A stretch of 64,000 bases of DNA from Bombyx mori (lineage: Eukaryota; Arthropoda; Insecta; Lepidoptera; Bombycidae), in NCBI RefSeq assembly GCF_030269925.1, contig NC_085125.1:1270501-1334500 (forward strand), written 5' to 3'. Each line of letters opens with the position of its first letter. Within the stretch, counting starts at the first letter, position 1. Below are positions 1 through 11,439 of this stretch, in pieces. A program made the position numbers and the translations under genes. The notes under the pieces were generated by a model. The model made no database searches. It was not told the origin of the DNA and saw only the letters and a list, made by a program, of their open reading frames with translations.

Positions 1-158
1 ACATTTTCACATCAAAACAGTGCCTGCTAATTACTAAATATGGTAGAATAACAGTTTTGTTGCTAATAATAAATAAATATTAACATAGAATAAACTAAAC
101 TATATATTATTATGTTAATTATTGCCAACAGTGGCGTTTGCGCCCATACGGCCATACT
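1..158. repeat. Direct repeat, copy A (partner at 3044-3200)
   Basis: About 155 bp here reappear at 3044-3200 in the same orientation with only a few substitutions, at an offset of 3,043 bp. The copy begins at the first base of the window, so it may continue to the left. It contains the phrase ACAGTGGCGTTTGCGCCCAT and no reading frame. It could be one arm of an LTR-like element, a tandem duplication unit or a dispersed repeat; the window edge prevents a decision. Confidence 0.85.
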
Positions 159-208
159 GATTCCAGCGCGTCCCTTGCGCTGTTTTAGCATTTCACATAA
201 CAGTAAAC

Positions 209-520
209 AAGGCATATCCCCTACTGGGATCTACCCAATACACAAGGCACCATTCACCCTTACGAGATCTAGCTAACACACAAGAGGATCACCCAACGGG
301 ATTTACCCAACACATAAAGCATCACACATACAGGTCTAGTTAACTCGCAAGCCATCACCCTTACAGGATCTAGCCAACTTACCAGGCATCACCCTTACGG
401 GATCTAGCCAACACACTCGGCATCACCCATTCGGGATCTAGCCAACCCACAAGGCATCACCCATTCGGGATCTAGCCAACTCATAAGGCATCACCCATTC
501 GGGATCTAGCCAACAAGACC
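209..520. repeat. 34-bp minisatellite, about 9 copies
   Basis: Tandem units with the core GGCATCACCCATTCGGGATC followed by TAGCCAAC and a variable 6-base joint. The last three units (from about 419 to 520) are nearly identical. Units toward the left diverge progressively and vary in length. There are no spacers and no open reading frame. The left-to-right homogenisation fits recent unequal exchange or slippage at the right end. Confidence 0.9.
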
Positions 521-3043
521 AGGATTAAGGATTCGCATGGTGGCCCGCCAGCGTTTTAGGAAGGATAATTGGATAGGAAAATAAAAGTAGCCACTTTAAC
601 AAATTATGAATCATTTTACAGCAGAACAAATCTCTCTGCCCATACGGTCAATTTTTCAGTGATCAGAATCCTCTGACATTAAGAGGATAGATTTACCTGT
701 ATCAAACCTTTACCATTACCAAACCTTTACCTTTATCAAAACACATTGGATGGCAGAGACCGCTCGTCCATCCATTTCTCACCAGCTGATTCAACTTCCC
801 CTAATTCATCATTCAGCGGACCATTTCCAATTTGCTTTATTTTAATGGCAGGCAGGGAACATCATCCTCCTAATGCCTCTGCGTTTTTGTTTTATTTTTG
901 TGCTGTAGCTTTTAATCAACTGTAATTCTTAAAGCTGCCTGTTAGAGCTTATTAAATTATATTTTACAAACATGTGACATTTATGACCCATCAATAGTTC
1001 AGCATGCCTGTTGACCATGCTCGTTCTCTTTGCAATAATGTGGTACTGAATTTCATACTGTTCACAAGTTTTTGAAACTCCTGAATTATCTTTTATCTTG
1101 GTGAATTTTTAAAAGTGACAGGGTTCCAAAAATGTAACTAAGATTTTTAAAGCAGAAATCAATACACAGATCTGTGCAATCCGTTTTCTTGACTAATAAT
1201 AAAGTGGCATCCCCACTGGAAACCTAGGGTGCAGAGAGTTAATCACCCACTCATCCAAAAATAAATAATTATGAAAGGAAAAGTAATAATATGGAGCTAC
1301 TGAACAGGGATGAGCTGTCTCTTATTATGGCATTTTATTACAAGTTTATTTTTATTGTAATATGCTTGAACTCCTCACAATAAACAGGAGACATACAGTA
1401 TGTACAGCGTTGTACTATCCTATCCAAATTAATTATTTCAAATCCAACTTTTATCTGCCTGATCACCATCTATGAGACATGATTTGCAAAAGTTACATGA
1501 TGATTGAATAATGACTCCAAACTTGAGCGTTCACTGGATAGAAACTTATAAAAATAGATAAGTTCTCTTCAAAGAGTGAAACACTGAGAAGTTATTTTTA
1601 AAAGATTAAAACCTATTAGGATGTCAGCAAGACTGTCAGTATTACCATATGATTATGACTACCATATGAAATTCTATAATAGTTCTAGTATTTTTCTCCA
1701 TTAAAAGTCACAATGCTTTGTTTTGAAATCAGTTGACCCCTTATGCTCAAAAACTTTACATGAAGTTGTTTAGCTTACTAAACTAGATCTGCAATGATTT
1801 AAGTCTTATTTGTGGTGATACGTTTGTCATCTTGACGGCGGTAACAAGTTTTCTCGAAATGACGCAAGTGACGCAGTAACCACATTTAAAACCTTAGTGT
1901 TACTAAAAGTGCCACGAAAACTGAAGGAATCATTATGTGATTGTGATAAAACTGAGTTATGTTTAGATTATTAACATTATATTTACAGTATATTTTCAAT
2001 TTGACGCTTTCGGAACGTTTTTAGAATCGATATTATTTAGGAAGCGAAATACATACCACAGCGTATTTCTCAATAACTTGGATCGAATAAATTTAAGATA
2101 AATACCTGAAATCAGTATTTTTACCATCTCAGCGTCAGTAGCTTTTCCAAAACATCCACGGTCTAGAACTCATTTTAAATATCCACATCATTTACTGAAT
2201 GCATGGATCAGTTCGTCCCTCACTTGCTCCAATGCGGTTCAATACAAAGACCAGATATCGGCTTATGTCTTGCTTGCTCTTTTGAACTCGATGTTCATGC
2301 GATGAAACAATTAGCTTCATGATAGTTTCGTCCACATTTCCGCATCGGTCTTGATGTCACGCCCTCATCGGAGTTGAACGGCGGCAAATAAAAGTTATAA
2401 TGCCACCACAAGGGTACAGCATTTGCAGCTATCATCACTTTTCGCCTTTTTAATACAGGTTGAGAGACCCATCACTTGTTCTACAGTGGGTTACTTCATT
2501 CGGAGGCTTACGATTAATTTTGGGGCTGTGATCCCACTTCTGATGTCGGCGTTAAGCCAGGATTTACACACATAAGTTCTTTTACAATGAAATTACAATA
2601 CAATTCTATAAAACTTTAACATTACTTGTTTACGACAAAAAGCCACGCCTGAGTTATTCAGTGGTTTTTACACAATTAGCCATTTTGTGTTGGTTATAGC
2701 AACTACAACTTCTTTTATACAAACAAATGTAATTACTGCGAAACAATTCACAAAACATAGCTTAATATTCAAAATACATATTTTAGTGATTTTACATGAC
2801 TCACATTTAATTTATTTTACATGAATTATTTTTAAGTAATATTAACTAACATTGTTATTATCCAGCTTAATAATAGATGGCGCCAACAAAATCATTGCAT
2901 AACAATTACAATACTTAATTAAATTATTAGTACTGTTAATTATAATATAAATTATTATTAATATTTATGCTTTATTCATATTTAATCATTTATACAGTCA
3001 TTTGTGTTTTTAAACAATAATATAAACATTAAACATATTCTGA
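521..3043. other. No gene seen; AT-rich DNA
   Basis: No open frame above about 60 codons and no recognisable transposon protein. Around 2100-2480 the composition is less AT-rich but all six frames are interrupted. If the flanking direct repeats are ends of one element, this stretch would be its non-coding interior. Confidence 0.6.
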
Positions 3044-3200
3044 ACATTTTCACATCAAAACAGTGCCTGCTAATTACTAAATATGGTAGAATAACAGTTT
3101 TGTTGCTAATAATAAATAAATACTAACATAGAATAAACTAAACTATATATTATTATGTTAATTATTGCCAACAGTGGCGTTTGCGCCCATATATACATAC
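3044..3200. repeat. Direct repeat, copy B
   Basis: Second copy of the repeat at 1-158. It ends exactly where the solo LTR at 3201 begins, so its right side may have been cut by that insertion. However, the sequence after the LTR does not resemble the sequence after copy A. Confidence 0.85.
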
Positions 3201-3594
3201 TGTTGCGGGGTTCAGTATAAATAAAATTAAATAATTTAATAAAATTCTGCCGAATTGCAAGTTAACACTGTATTAGCACTTAGAACACTTATAACAGTTT
3301 ACTAACACTATAGAATTCTCAATTCGCTTCTTCCGCTTCGCTTCAGGTGATCCGTTCGCTGTTTCGCTTCGAGTAGTTCCGATTACTAACTGCGGGTCAT
3401 CTCTGCAACACTTTTATAGTCGAGACGATATCCCTAGAATCGTCGAGAATATTCCACGAAAGTCGAGGATTGTGTGTTTCTGCTATCGGACAATAGATGG
3501 CGTTGTACCTCGCGAGCGTTCTAGATGCTACTAGGTTCTTCGATATTCGTTCGACTATACGGCGATAGATGGCGTCGCTCTTATCGGCGTAACA
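3201..3594 (-). mobile_element. Solo LTR, family shared with 19120 and 45381
   Basis: Starts TGTTGCGG and ends GGCGTAACA, so it has the TG...CA termini of a retroviral-type LTR. It aligns along its length with the copies at 19120-19463 and, inverted, 45381-45706. On the - strand it carries a TATA-like CTATAAAAG and the low-complexity block GAAGCGAAGCGGAAGAAGCG. The flanks ATAC and ATAG are a near-match 4-bp target duplication. No gag or pol is attached, so it is a solo LTR left by recombination. Gypsy or BEL/Pao origin cannot be told from an LTR alone. Confidence 0.75.
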
Positions 3595-4184
3595 ATAGTT
3601 TAATACCTGCAACAGGACATCTGGATTTGACAAACTTAACACGCTAAAATTAAATATTCACATTTTTATCTATGATTAGCTAAGAGATTACTCTTTGTAC
3701 AATATAATTTTTACATTTTCACTGTGTAGCAGAGAAACAGTTTTATTCTGAGACAGTAAGCACGATAGTTATTTCGATACAACGCATCATTGCAATGCAA
3801 GTTCAGAGTCCTTATTCTGGTCAGTTGAAAACCAATAAATATTGTTGGAATACTTCCGCCAAAAAATGATACGGAAAGCATGTTGGATAGCGTACTTTAG
3901 ATTAGTTTGAAATTAGCTAGCTCTGTTTAGAGCCGCAGTGACAAATATATGGCTATTTTTTATTTCATAATGGGTAATTTATTTGTTTAGGGGTGGTAGG
4001 TGGTGCATGTCGCTCAACATAACTCAAACTTGAAGCAAAAATGAATTGAAGGCCCACCCTTCAAAGCGTTTTACTATGAAAATTTCGACTTAGAACTCAT
4101 GTCTCAAGGCAATCACTTAACATCACGTTTATCAAATTTTAATATAAAATATGTAACAAAAAAAAACGCTTTCTCATAGTTTTG
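3595..4184. other. No gene; very degraded Bm1-like remnant
   Basis: Around 3987-4133 there are scattered Bm1 phrases (TAGAACTCATGTCTCAAGG, CACTTAACA) in the + orientation, heavily mutated. Nothing else is recognised. Confidence 0.4.
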
Positions 4185-4467
4185 TAGGAGGATTAACTAA
4201 ATGAAATAAATAATAAATAAATATTTACTAACAATCACGTGACGTTAACTGGTCCCGTGCTAAGTTCGTAAAGAACTTGCGTTACAGGTACCAGATAACG
4301 GAAGTAAATGTAAGATTTGTATTATACACATACATATATTTAATACACATCCATAACCCTGGAAAACACATTTATATTTATCATACAAATATCTTCCCTT
4401 GGCGGGATTCGAACCCGCGACCCCGTATGTAGTGACCATGTCACTTACCATTACACCAGACGGCCGT
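4185..4467 (-). mobile_element. tRNA-headed SINE (not Bm1), copy 1
   Basis: Read on the - strand, the head GGCCGTCTGGTGTAATGGTA contains a polymerase III A box. A perfect B box, GGGTTCGAATCCCGCC, follows. The head is joined to an unrelated 3' body ending in an AT-rich (AAATA)n tail. The copy at 33130-33385 matches along the same length, which shows this is a dispersed SINE and not a tRNA gene. The body may derive from a LINE 3' end, as is usual for such elements. Confidence 0.8.
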
Positions 4468-4844
4468 TAAAAAATAAGCAATGCTTCTGTACATAATATA
4501 TTTTTATTTATTTACCAACTGTATTTCTGTGTATCCAAAATAATAAAGAGAAATTTCAGAGAAGCGTTAAACAATACTACGAAGTTTCTAGAATAAGTAT
4601 CTCTCACCACAATACCAGTCGATGCGACATTCCGTTCGACACGTGCCGCGAAAGCTGATTACAGACGCGAGGATGGCGCGATACACGTGTCGAATTGTGT
4701 TCAGAGCGCTTGGTCACGTCCGATGCGATAACACAATGTTTTGACTTTATTTTTATTGAAACTTGCGGTTTTTGAACAAGATCATGGCTTTGGATTCACA
4801 GGAGTTCACGAACAAGAAGAGACTGGTCGTCTTAGAACATATTT

Positions 4845-4930
4845 CTAAATATGGGCTCCGGGTATCGCTTAACAATCAGGTGGGCCGTGAGCTTGTCCAC
4901 CCACTTATGTAATAAATACATAAAAAACCG
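4845..4930 (+). mobile_element. Bm1 SINE, 3' fragment
   Basis: Matches the last third of Bm1 (ATGGGCTCC ... GTGGGCCGTGAGC ... CCACCCA) with a short A-rich end. The 5' two thirds are missing. Confidence 0.65.
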
Positions 4931-5880
4931 CCGTCACAAATTTCCCTTCAAACCGCGGTTGTCGAATACAGTTAAAGCACTGAATCTAGATCACTAAGCA
5001 CTAGGTGAGCCGTCTATGTAATAGAAAGTCTGTTTAGTAAGGTCACATTTTGTGAACCAGCAATAGAATGCAAAGTAACCGGCAGTCCAAAATCCCCCAA
5101 ACCAATTTTTCCTTTAGACTATAAATTTCGCACATCGCCGAGTATCGATTTTGTTACATTGTGTAGAACAAAAAAATATTAGTGAGTTAAAAATTTCAAA
5201 ATACATTTATTGTTAGTACTGTCTTTGTTTTCGTTAAAAAAATGATTAATTTCTACAAATGTTATTCTTCAATTATGTTATAATATACTTATATTTGTTT
5301 ATAATAATACGATAATGCTCACTTTGTATTTACCATGACTTTCTCGGCATGGAGTTTCAGAAACTCTGCAACAATGACCCCGGAACATATTTCAGGATGC
5401 GTAAAAAATACGACACAATTTTCACTTTATTTTTCATTCAATGAGGCTTTAAATATGCACTCATGAATATTCCTGGCATGCCCTCCTCCGTATAAAGATG
5501 TTTGTACATGTGAGTAGCATGAACGCAATAAGAAGTGGAATAGAAGGGTCGAATCGTTCATTAACTTCCCGTTTTTATGATTATGAACCTTATATCTATA
5601 ACAGTCGTTTGGTTTTCGATTGAGAATTTCATGGAGATGTTTGTTATAGTAACTAACATTGAATGATTCCTTGGCACGTTTGTTGAATGTTAGATATTGA
5701 AAAGCATATCGTAAACTCGCCTCGCGTAAAAAGTGTCAAGCATATAAAAAGGTTATAGAACTATAGACATATGGAGGTCAGAAGAGAACTAAATGTTGTT
5801 CAAGATACTCAAAATCTCTCAGATGCAAATTAAACCGAATAAGCTACTTATTCTTTAAGGAATCAATTCAATCAAGCTTA
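4931..5880. other. No gene seen
   Basis: AT-rich, frames interrupted, no transposon signature noted. Confidence 0.55.
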
Positions 5881-5995
5881 TGGTAGGCAGCGGCTTGGCT
5901 CTGTCCCTGGCATTGCTAAAGCCCATGGGTGACGGTAACCACTCACCATCAGGTGGGCCGTATGCTCGTCTGCCTACAAGGGCAATTAAAAAAAA
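5881..5995 (+). mobile_element. 3' tail of the inner-LINE family
   Basis: About 115 bp identical in layout to the 3' end of the LINE at 38287-41986. It runs from GGTAGGCAGCGGCTTGGCTC to TCGTCTGCCTACAAGGGCAA and an A-rich end. It is severely 5'-truncated, as is typical of LINE insertion. Confidence 0.85.
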
Positions 5996-6960
5996 GACGT
6001 GTGGCACTCGGGGACTGCCGCGGTAAAGCTATTGCAAAGCATTTTTTATCAACTTATGCAATTACAATTAGACAATAATAATTTAATAGTAAAACAATAA
6101 TGAAAATAAGACCACGTTATATTTATAAACATTAACAAAAGCAAAACATTAACTGTCCCCTTCACACTCATAAGCTAGACCGCGTGAGAGAGAGATGGGC
6201 AGACTTTTCGTGATGCTCATGCAGTACGACGTCACGCCACGCGCTTATTCACAAACACTACACCAGCGCAACGTGTGAATCTGTTGAACGCGAGCTACAT
6301 AGTAGGCGTAGTGGGGGTGTCAGGCTATTTTCGTTACGGAATTTCTTGATTCAGTCGCCGCGCTCAAGGCCCGCGATAGAAGCTATGCAATAGCTTAAAA
6401 AATTCGAAATTAAAGCTAAAAAATTACAATTAATAAAATCAAAAAAGTTATGCTTGCTATAGAACGCAAGCACGACCAAATTGGTCACCATTAGTGGCTA
6501 TCATTACCAAGGTATAGTGGAAATGGGAATTGCATGCTCAAGGCACTAGCTACAGCTCGTAAAAAACTTACTTCTACCAATATACCAATATTTTTTATGT
6601 CCAAAACGTTGGGCGGACCTTCTGTCGCTGCAAAATCTTTGGTACTTTCACCACTCAGCAATATTGTGGTCCAATCTATCTTTATTTGTCACTACTGGTG
6701 ATGTATCGCTACCACCAAGAGCATTATTAGGTTACAGACAGTTTTAACACTGAATAAGATGTACGTGACCAGAATACAATTTAGACAGTGTTGTGATCTT
6801 GAAGGTTTTTCGTAGATTTTTTTGCGGACAAAAACGTCTTAAGTAAGAGACTATGTGGCAGTTAAATCCCAGATAAATTTCGAATTCATTTTAAATCATT
6901 ATTTACTTAACACAAACTATTTTTATTATACTTTATAATTGTAAATAGACATGCTCTAAC
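5996..6960. other. No gene seen
   Basis: No convincing frame or repeat. The stretch 6160-6380 is more GC-rich than its surroundings but is not open in any frame. Confidence 0.5.
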
Positions 6961-7300
6961 AAAAACCGACTACAAATAGAAAAAAAAAGATATTCTAAAA
7001 CAAATTAATATTTATATATTAAAAACAATAATCATCGAAATCGGTTGGCGTGTTATTGAGTTATTCATCTATTTGTCGCGCACGTTCTTAATGCAAATTT
7101 AAGACTTATATAGTTTTCTCATGGATAATATTATCAGAGTTTGACTAAATTGAAATGGGACCACATGGGAAGCGTCAGCTTTCTAATCAAAAAAGAATCA
7201 TCAAAATCGATTCACCCAGTCAAAAGTTATGAGGTAACAAACATAAAAAAAACATACAGTCGAATTGAGAACCTTCTCCTTTTTTGAAGTCAGTCAAAAA
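6961..7300. mobile_element. Possible MITE with imperfect terminal inverted repeats
   Basis: The left edge has ACCGACTACAAA and the right edge has TTTGAAGTCAGT, imperfect inverses of each other. The interior is AT-rich and non-coding. Elements ending in ACCGACTTCAAA-like sequence are common in moth genomes. The inverted match is only about 9 of 11 bases, so the boundaries are tentative. Confidence 0.4.
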
Positions 7301-8670
7301 GGAAACGCAGATGCCCAGATTTTATTGCCTATTCGACTGCTCCCAAAAACCACCCAAATAGTGATAGTGCAGGTAGTTGAGAATGGTGCATCAGCATGCA
7401 TATATTCTCATTTCGTCTATAATAGTATTTTACGCAATCTTATAACCTAGCGACGGGACTGTACGTCAAGTCAAGTCATACAAAGGCCTATTTGATAGTG
7501 GCCTAATGAACATTTTGTGGTAATAACAAATTGAGAGTTTGCAATATGTTCTACCGATAAAAGTCTAGGTTCAATACTAAAAACGTTGCGCTAGAAAGAT
7601 CGAACTGTGACTGTAGCTGCTCTCACGCTTTTGAGTACTCATATCCCCCTGACGAGGGCATGGCGCGGCTGCCCTCACTAACTCTGGGATTTTTTTGTAC
7701 CGCTCTATCTTTGTAGAGAAGTTCCACGTCCTGAAAACCGGTTATGTGAATCCACAGACATCTCAACGCGATTATTGCTACCTTGCTATCGCTTGCTTTG
7801 TTATCGCTTATTGAGAGATAATTATGATTAAAGTCTCTCATAATAATAGTAAATAAAGTGATAATAATAATAAGTAAAAAAGTGATGTTTGTGGTACATT
7901 ATAATCATCATTAGTCTAGATTAGTTCACAGCTGGACACTGGACCCCTGAGCCCCACTAATTTTATATAGACCTGAATAACCACGTCGTATTTTGTTGAT
8001 ACCGAGGTCAATAGATAATACAGTTTTAAAGCTACTTAGTAGCCTAGCTACTTAGTAGACTAGTTACTTAGTAGCCCCAAAAGTGATCTTACATTGAACA
8101 GAAAATCCGATATTATAAATGGCTGGTTTTTCTTGAGTACCTTGGTCTTAATTTGGTAGTAAGCATTTTTTTGGTAAAATATGCTCTACTGACATCAACA
8201 ACATCAAACAAACCCCTAATTACCCAAGTATTCACGATCAAATACTTCAAACTCTTCCAGTTTTTGTCTGTCGACCGAAATAAGCGTTCAAACGCCTCAA
8301 AGCTCCCCGGAGAGCTCTCGACGGACTTTTACGTATAATTTTGTTTTGTTTCACCGATACAGGTATATTTTGATTGACAACCTACATTTTTATTATCTTC
8401 GACGGTTTCTTTGTTTATTCTATCCCTTTGGGTATTATTTTTAATGTTAAATGTTTGTCAAAACTTTTTTCATCTAAGTCCTCGCGAGGTAACAAAACTA
8501 CTATGTCATCTTTTTTTAATAGAGTATCCGCTCCTACTTTTCTACTAATGGAGAGTCGAATAATATTAAAGCTTTGGTCTGGTCGAGAATGTTTAAAAAC
8601 AATATGGATCACAGCCAATCTTGTCTTTCAGTTTATGAGGAAGAAAATCCATGGCAACGCAATGAAAACT
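7301..8670. other. No gene; short CTACTTAGTAG repeats
   Basis: At about 8031-8080 the palindromic phrase CTACTTAGTAG recurs three times. The overlapping ORFs at 8374-8736 (+) and 8415-8618 (-) show no recognisable domain and sit in AT-rich sequence, so I do not call them genes. Confidence 0.5.
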
Positions 8671-8719
8671 TGTCTAAACTGGGGCAGTGGTATTTTTATT
8701 GTAATTGGTGGTAAGCCAA
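8671..8719. repeat. 49-bp direct repeat, copy 1 (partner 10199-10247)
   Basis: The 49 bases from TGTCTAAACTGGGGCAGTGG to GTAAGCCAA are identical at 10199-10247 in the same orientation, 1,528 bp apart. Weaker similarity continues for about 12 more bases. It lies just left of the R1-clade fragment. Confidence 0.9.
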
Positions 8720-8727
8720 TTGAGAGT

Positions 8728-9031
8728 TCACTCTAACCGTCGCCATCTAGACGGGATTCAGATAGCCTGCCGACCGAGAGGGCTGGTGGTCGTGGCGCTG
8801 ACGACGGTCCGGCGTCCCGAGGGGGAGGGTGATGGGAGTGATGTGCTCCGCACTAAACACTTCACTCTCTTCCCTTTGCCTCTTCATGAGTTCTGTCTCA
8901 TGCGAGGTTCGGACGTGGATTATTGAGCGACAGGAGGTTTTAGTCAGTTCGACTCTGATATGCCCCGTCCTCCCATCCCCAGTGGAGGGCGGAAGTCCGG
9001 CGATTTCCTCCTGACCAAAAAAAAAAAGAAA
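8728..9031 (+). mobile_element. R1-clade LINE, 3'UTR fragment
   Basis: Matches in the opposite orientation the 3' untranslated region of the element at 20966-21961. Shared phrases include GCCGACCGAGAGGGCTGGTGGT in part and GGCGGAAGTCCGGCGATT, ending TCCTCCTGAC plus an 11-base A run. Only about 300 bp of the 3' end is present, so this is a strongly 5'-truncated insertion. The sequence is much more GC-rich than its surroundings. Confidence 0.8.
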
Positions 9032-9093
9032 AGGTGTATAAAGCGATGTTCTATGAGAATTTATAGATATGTAACCTGTTTTAAGATTTATAC

Positions 9094-9190
9094 CTTTGGC
9101 AGAGGCTTAGTTTTCCCTTTAGAACTACTAACGAGCATGAACGACGGTGCTTACTCACCACAAGGTGTTCTTACCTTGACCTTAAAAAAG
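9094..9190 (+). mobile_element. Degenerate 3' tail of the inner-LINE family
   Basis: GGCAGAGGCTTAG ... ACGACGGT ... ACTCACCA follows the order of the LINE tail at 5881-5995 but with many substitutions. Confidence 0.45.
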
Positions 9191-9764
9191 GATTTTAAAA
9201 GTAAAACAAACAAAAAATGATTAGACAAAAGAGGGGGCGTCTTACTAAATTTTAAATTAAAAACTGCCCTGAAAAAAAGCGGGCGCACGTCCAATTGTAG
9301 TTGAGACTACAATCTCAAGTCTCTACTTGGGTGTGAGGTTTCATTTTGTGATGGACCCCGACTACCACTTTATAATGCTGGGTGGGTCGAGAGTTTTGCC
9401 TACCTATCTTATCTACTAAAAAACATTACGTACCTTCTTACTTTCCAACTCAATTTTCGTACATTTACGAAAAGTGAGTTTCACAATGAGTCGCTAACGG
9501 AAATGTATCAAATAAAACAGAGATGCAGGCGAGCACGAAAACCTTTTAGTGTGTCGAGTCCTCATTAACTTAGCGCGAGGGTTGTCAGCGTAAACGGAAA
9601 TATATAAATCTGGTATTATTTGTAGCGTGTTGTTTTTCCTCCCGGAAGAACCGTAAATATTTTACAGCACGAGATGGAATTATAATAATAGGCTTATTCT
9701 GATAATCACGATGACGCAACACTGAATCTTTGTTAAATACCTAAACTTGTACAAAGTGATTGTG
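9191..9764. other. No gene seen
   Basis: No open frame of note and no repeat recognised. Confidence 0.5.
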
Positions 9765-9972
9765 ACGGGCAAAGTAGAAGGAAAGAGACCCCGCGGTCGA
9801 TTACCTAGCCTTTCGTGTGATCAAATAGCCGCTCTAACTGGGCTGCCAGTCGCAACCGCCATTCGAGAAGCTGAGGACCGGACGAGATGGAAACAGCTCA
9901 TGAGACAGGCCACGGTCAAGTTTCAAGGGCATGACCTTCAGCAATGAAGAAAGCGACGAAGAAGAAGAAGAA
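9765..9972 (+). pseudogene. RTE-type LINE, C-terminal stub of ORF2
   Basis: About 60 codons, starting near GKVEGKRPRGRL, are open and end in KFQGHDLQQ followed by stop and a GAAGAAGAAG tail. The stub at 23118-23335 has the same order of residues (GKVEGKRP, DQI.ALTGL, REAE.R..WK, GFQGHDLQQ). The basic GKVEG.R.RGRP motif is typical of the extreme C terminus of RTE-like endonuclease/reverse transcriptase proteins in moths. Catalytic domains are absent, so this is a dead 5'-truncated copy. Confidence 0.75.
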
Positions 9973-10148
9973 ACTCTCAATAAATGTAGCTCATAATAAC
10001 AGGATACGCCGATAGTTTCGATCCAACTGACCCGAATCTCTTCACGTACTGTCTTTTATAATGACGTCACGGTGCCTACCCTACATTTTTACATTTTTAA
10101 TATTAATCAAAATGACATCTTATGATGTCATAAATATGTCTTAGTATG

Positions 10149-10197
10149 AACTATGAACTGAACTGAATTATGAACTGAACTGAACTATGAACTGAAC
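10149..10197. repeat. Short tandem repeat, GAACTGAACTATGAACT type
   Basis: Four to five imperfect repeats of a 6- and 12-bp unit built on GAACTGAACT(AT). It lies immediately left of the second copy of the 49-bp direct repeat. Confidence 0.8.
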
Positions 10198-10198
10198 A

Positions 10199-10247
10199 TG
10201 TCTAAACTGGGGCAGTGGTATTTTTATTGTAATTGGTGGTAAGCCAA
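10199..10247. repeat. 49-bp direct repeat, copy 2
   Basis: Identical to 8671-8719. It is followed by ATGAGGGTCC where copy 1 has TTGAGAGTTC. Confidence 0.9.
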
Positions 10248-11024
10248 ATGAGGGTCCAAATATAGAGCACCATCATTTTGTCTATTACTGCTGCAAGGTA
10301 TCATGAATTTAGCTAAAAGAGGACAGTCGATATATGTAAAAAAAATTTAAACAATAATCAAAACATTGTCTTAATATGAAATAAGTTGTTTTCCACGATA
10401 GATATAATATATTCTTATCTTATATCAAGCTTATACAATCTTCTTTCTGTAGCTAGAGCTTACACTCCTTAGTATTTCGTTGTGATTCTATTTCGTACCT
10501 ATTACGCGCACAGTACCTACACGTCCTATTAAACTAACAGTAAACTCTTTCTTATATCCATGGATTCATGTAGTCATTTATGAGGTTACAATCTGTAAGA
10601 TTTTTGGAAATTTCATCTCAATTACTTTAAATATATATTTTAATTACCTTGAAGTTAAACCGCTTACGTATAGCAACACTGAGTACATATATTCAACACA
10701 GGAGTAGTATCCGTGATAACTTCACGTTGAAAAGTGTTTTATTTGAATGCGTCTTCTGATTTTATCTGATGAAGCGATATCGAGAGATGATTTGAAGATA
10801 ACTTTTTTCATTATTAAATAAAATTGGCCGATTATTCATAACTAGCGACCCGCCCTCGCTTCGCTTTGGAAACTATAATTTACTATTGATTTCGCCACTA
10901 TTTAATGGATGCTATTAAACATATAAACATTCCTCGTAATTCATTTGTAAACGCACTTTTCCATATTCATGATATCTGTATTCGCGGCATATTTACGGAA
11001 CATTATCATCATCATCAGCCTGTA
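10248..11024. other. No gene; start of a CTAGCGACCCGCC repeat at about 10842
   Basis: From about 10842 the sequence CTAGCGACCCGCCCTCGCTT matches the left edge of the repeat at 13351-13681 for about 35 bp and then diverges. The remainder is AT-rich and non-coding. Confidence 0.55.
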
Positions 11025-11165
11025 TTTCTCCACTGTTGGATGTAGGCTTCTCCCATAGTCCGCTACTATGGGTGATCCTCCGTACTCCGCAACTAATTTT
11101 CTCCAGCATATCGCCGCAAGTCATCGGTCCATCGGCCAGGGGTACGCCCAGCGCTGCGTTTACCA
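11025..11165. mobile_element. LINE-derived fragment (CATCATCATCAGCCTG type)
   Basis: Begins CATCATCATCAGCCTGTATT, followed by a TCCACTG.TGGATGTAGGCT block and a CATCGGTCCATCGGCCAGGG block. I know this arrangement as a common moth repeat derived from RTE-like LINEs. It has no open frame and runs straight into a Bm1 copy. Confidence 0.5.
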
Positions 11166-11174
11166 GTAGGTATT

Positions 11175-11412
11175 TACTGGTGGTAGGACCTCTTGTGAGT
11201 CCGCACGGGTAGGTACCACCACCCCGTCTATTTCTGTGAAGCAGTATTGCGTTTCGGTTTGAAGGGTGGGGCAGCCGTTGTAACTATACTGAGACCTTAG
11301 AACTTATATCTCAAGGTGGGTGGCGCATCTACATTGTAGATGTCTATGGGCTCCAGTAATCACTTAACACCAGGTGGGCTGTGAGCTCGTCCACCCATTT
11401 AAGCAATAAAAA
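11175..11412 (+). mobile_element. Bm1 SINE, body without tRNA head
   Basis: Runs from ACTGGTGGTAGGACCTCTTG to CACCCATTTAAGCAATAAAA with an A-rich tail. A short deletion removes the CC of the usual CTGCCGTGAAGCAG. The tRNA-related 5' head is absent, a truncation shared by most copies in this window. Confidence 0.9.
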
Positions 11413-11439
11413 AGTAAAAAAAGTGAAAGTTAAATACAT

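Noticed and set aside
209..520. CRISPR-like array
   Set aside because: Units follow each other without unique spacers and the DNA is insect; it is a minisatellite.
4395..4467. tRNA gene (and its partner at 33131-33205)
   Set aside because: The head resembles a tRNA with A and B boxes, but it continues into the same 180-bp body in both copies, which is SINE structure.
8671..10247. 49-bp direct repeats as target duplication of one 1.5-kb element
   Set aside because: The interval contains pieces of three unrelated LINE families and no element ends at the repeat borders.
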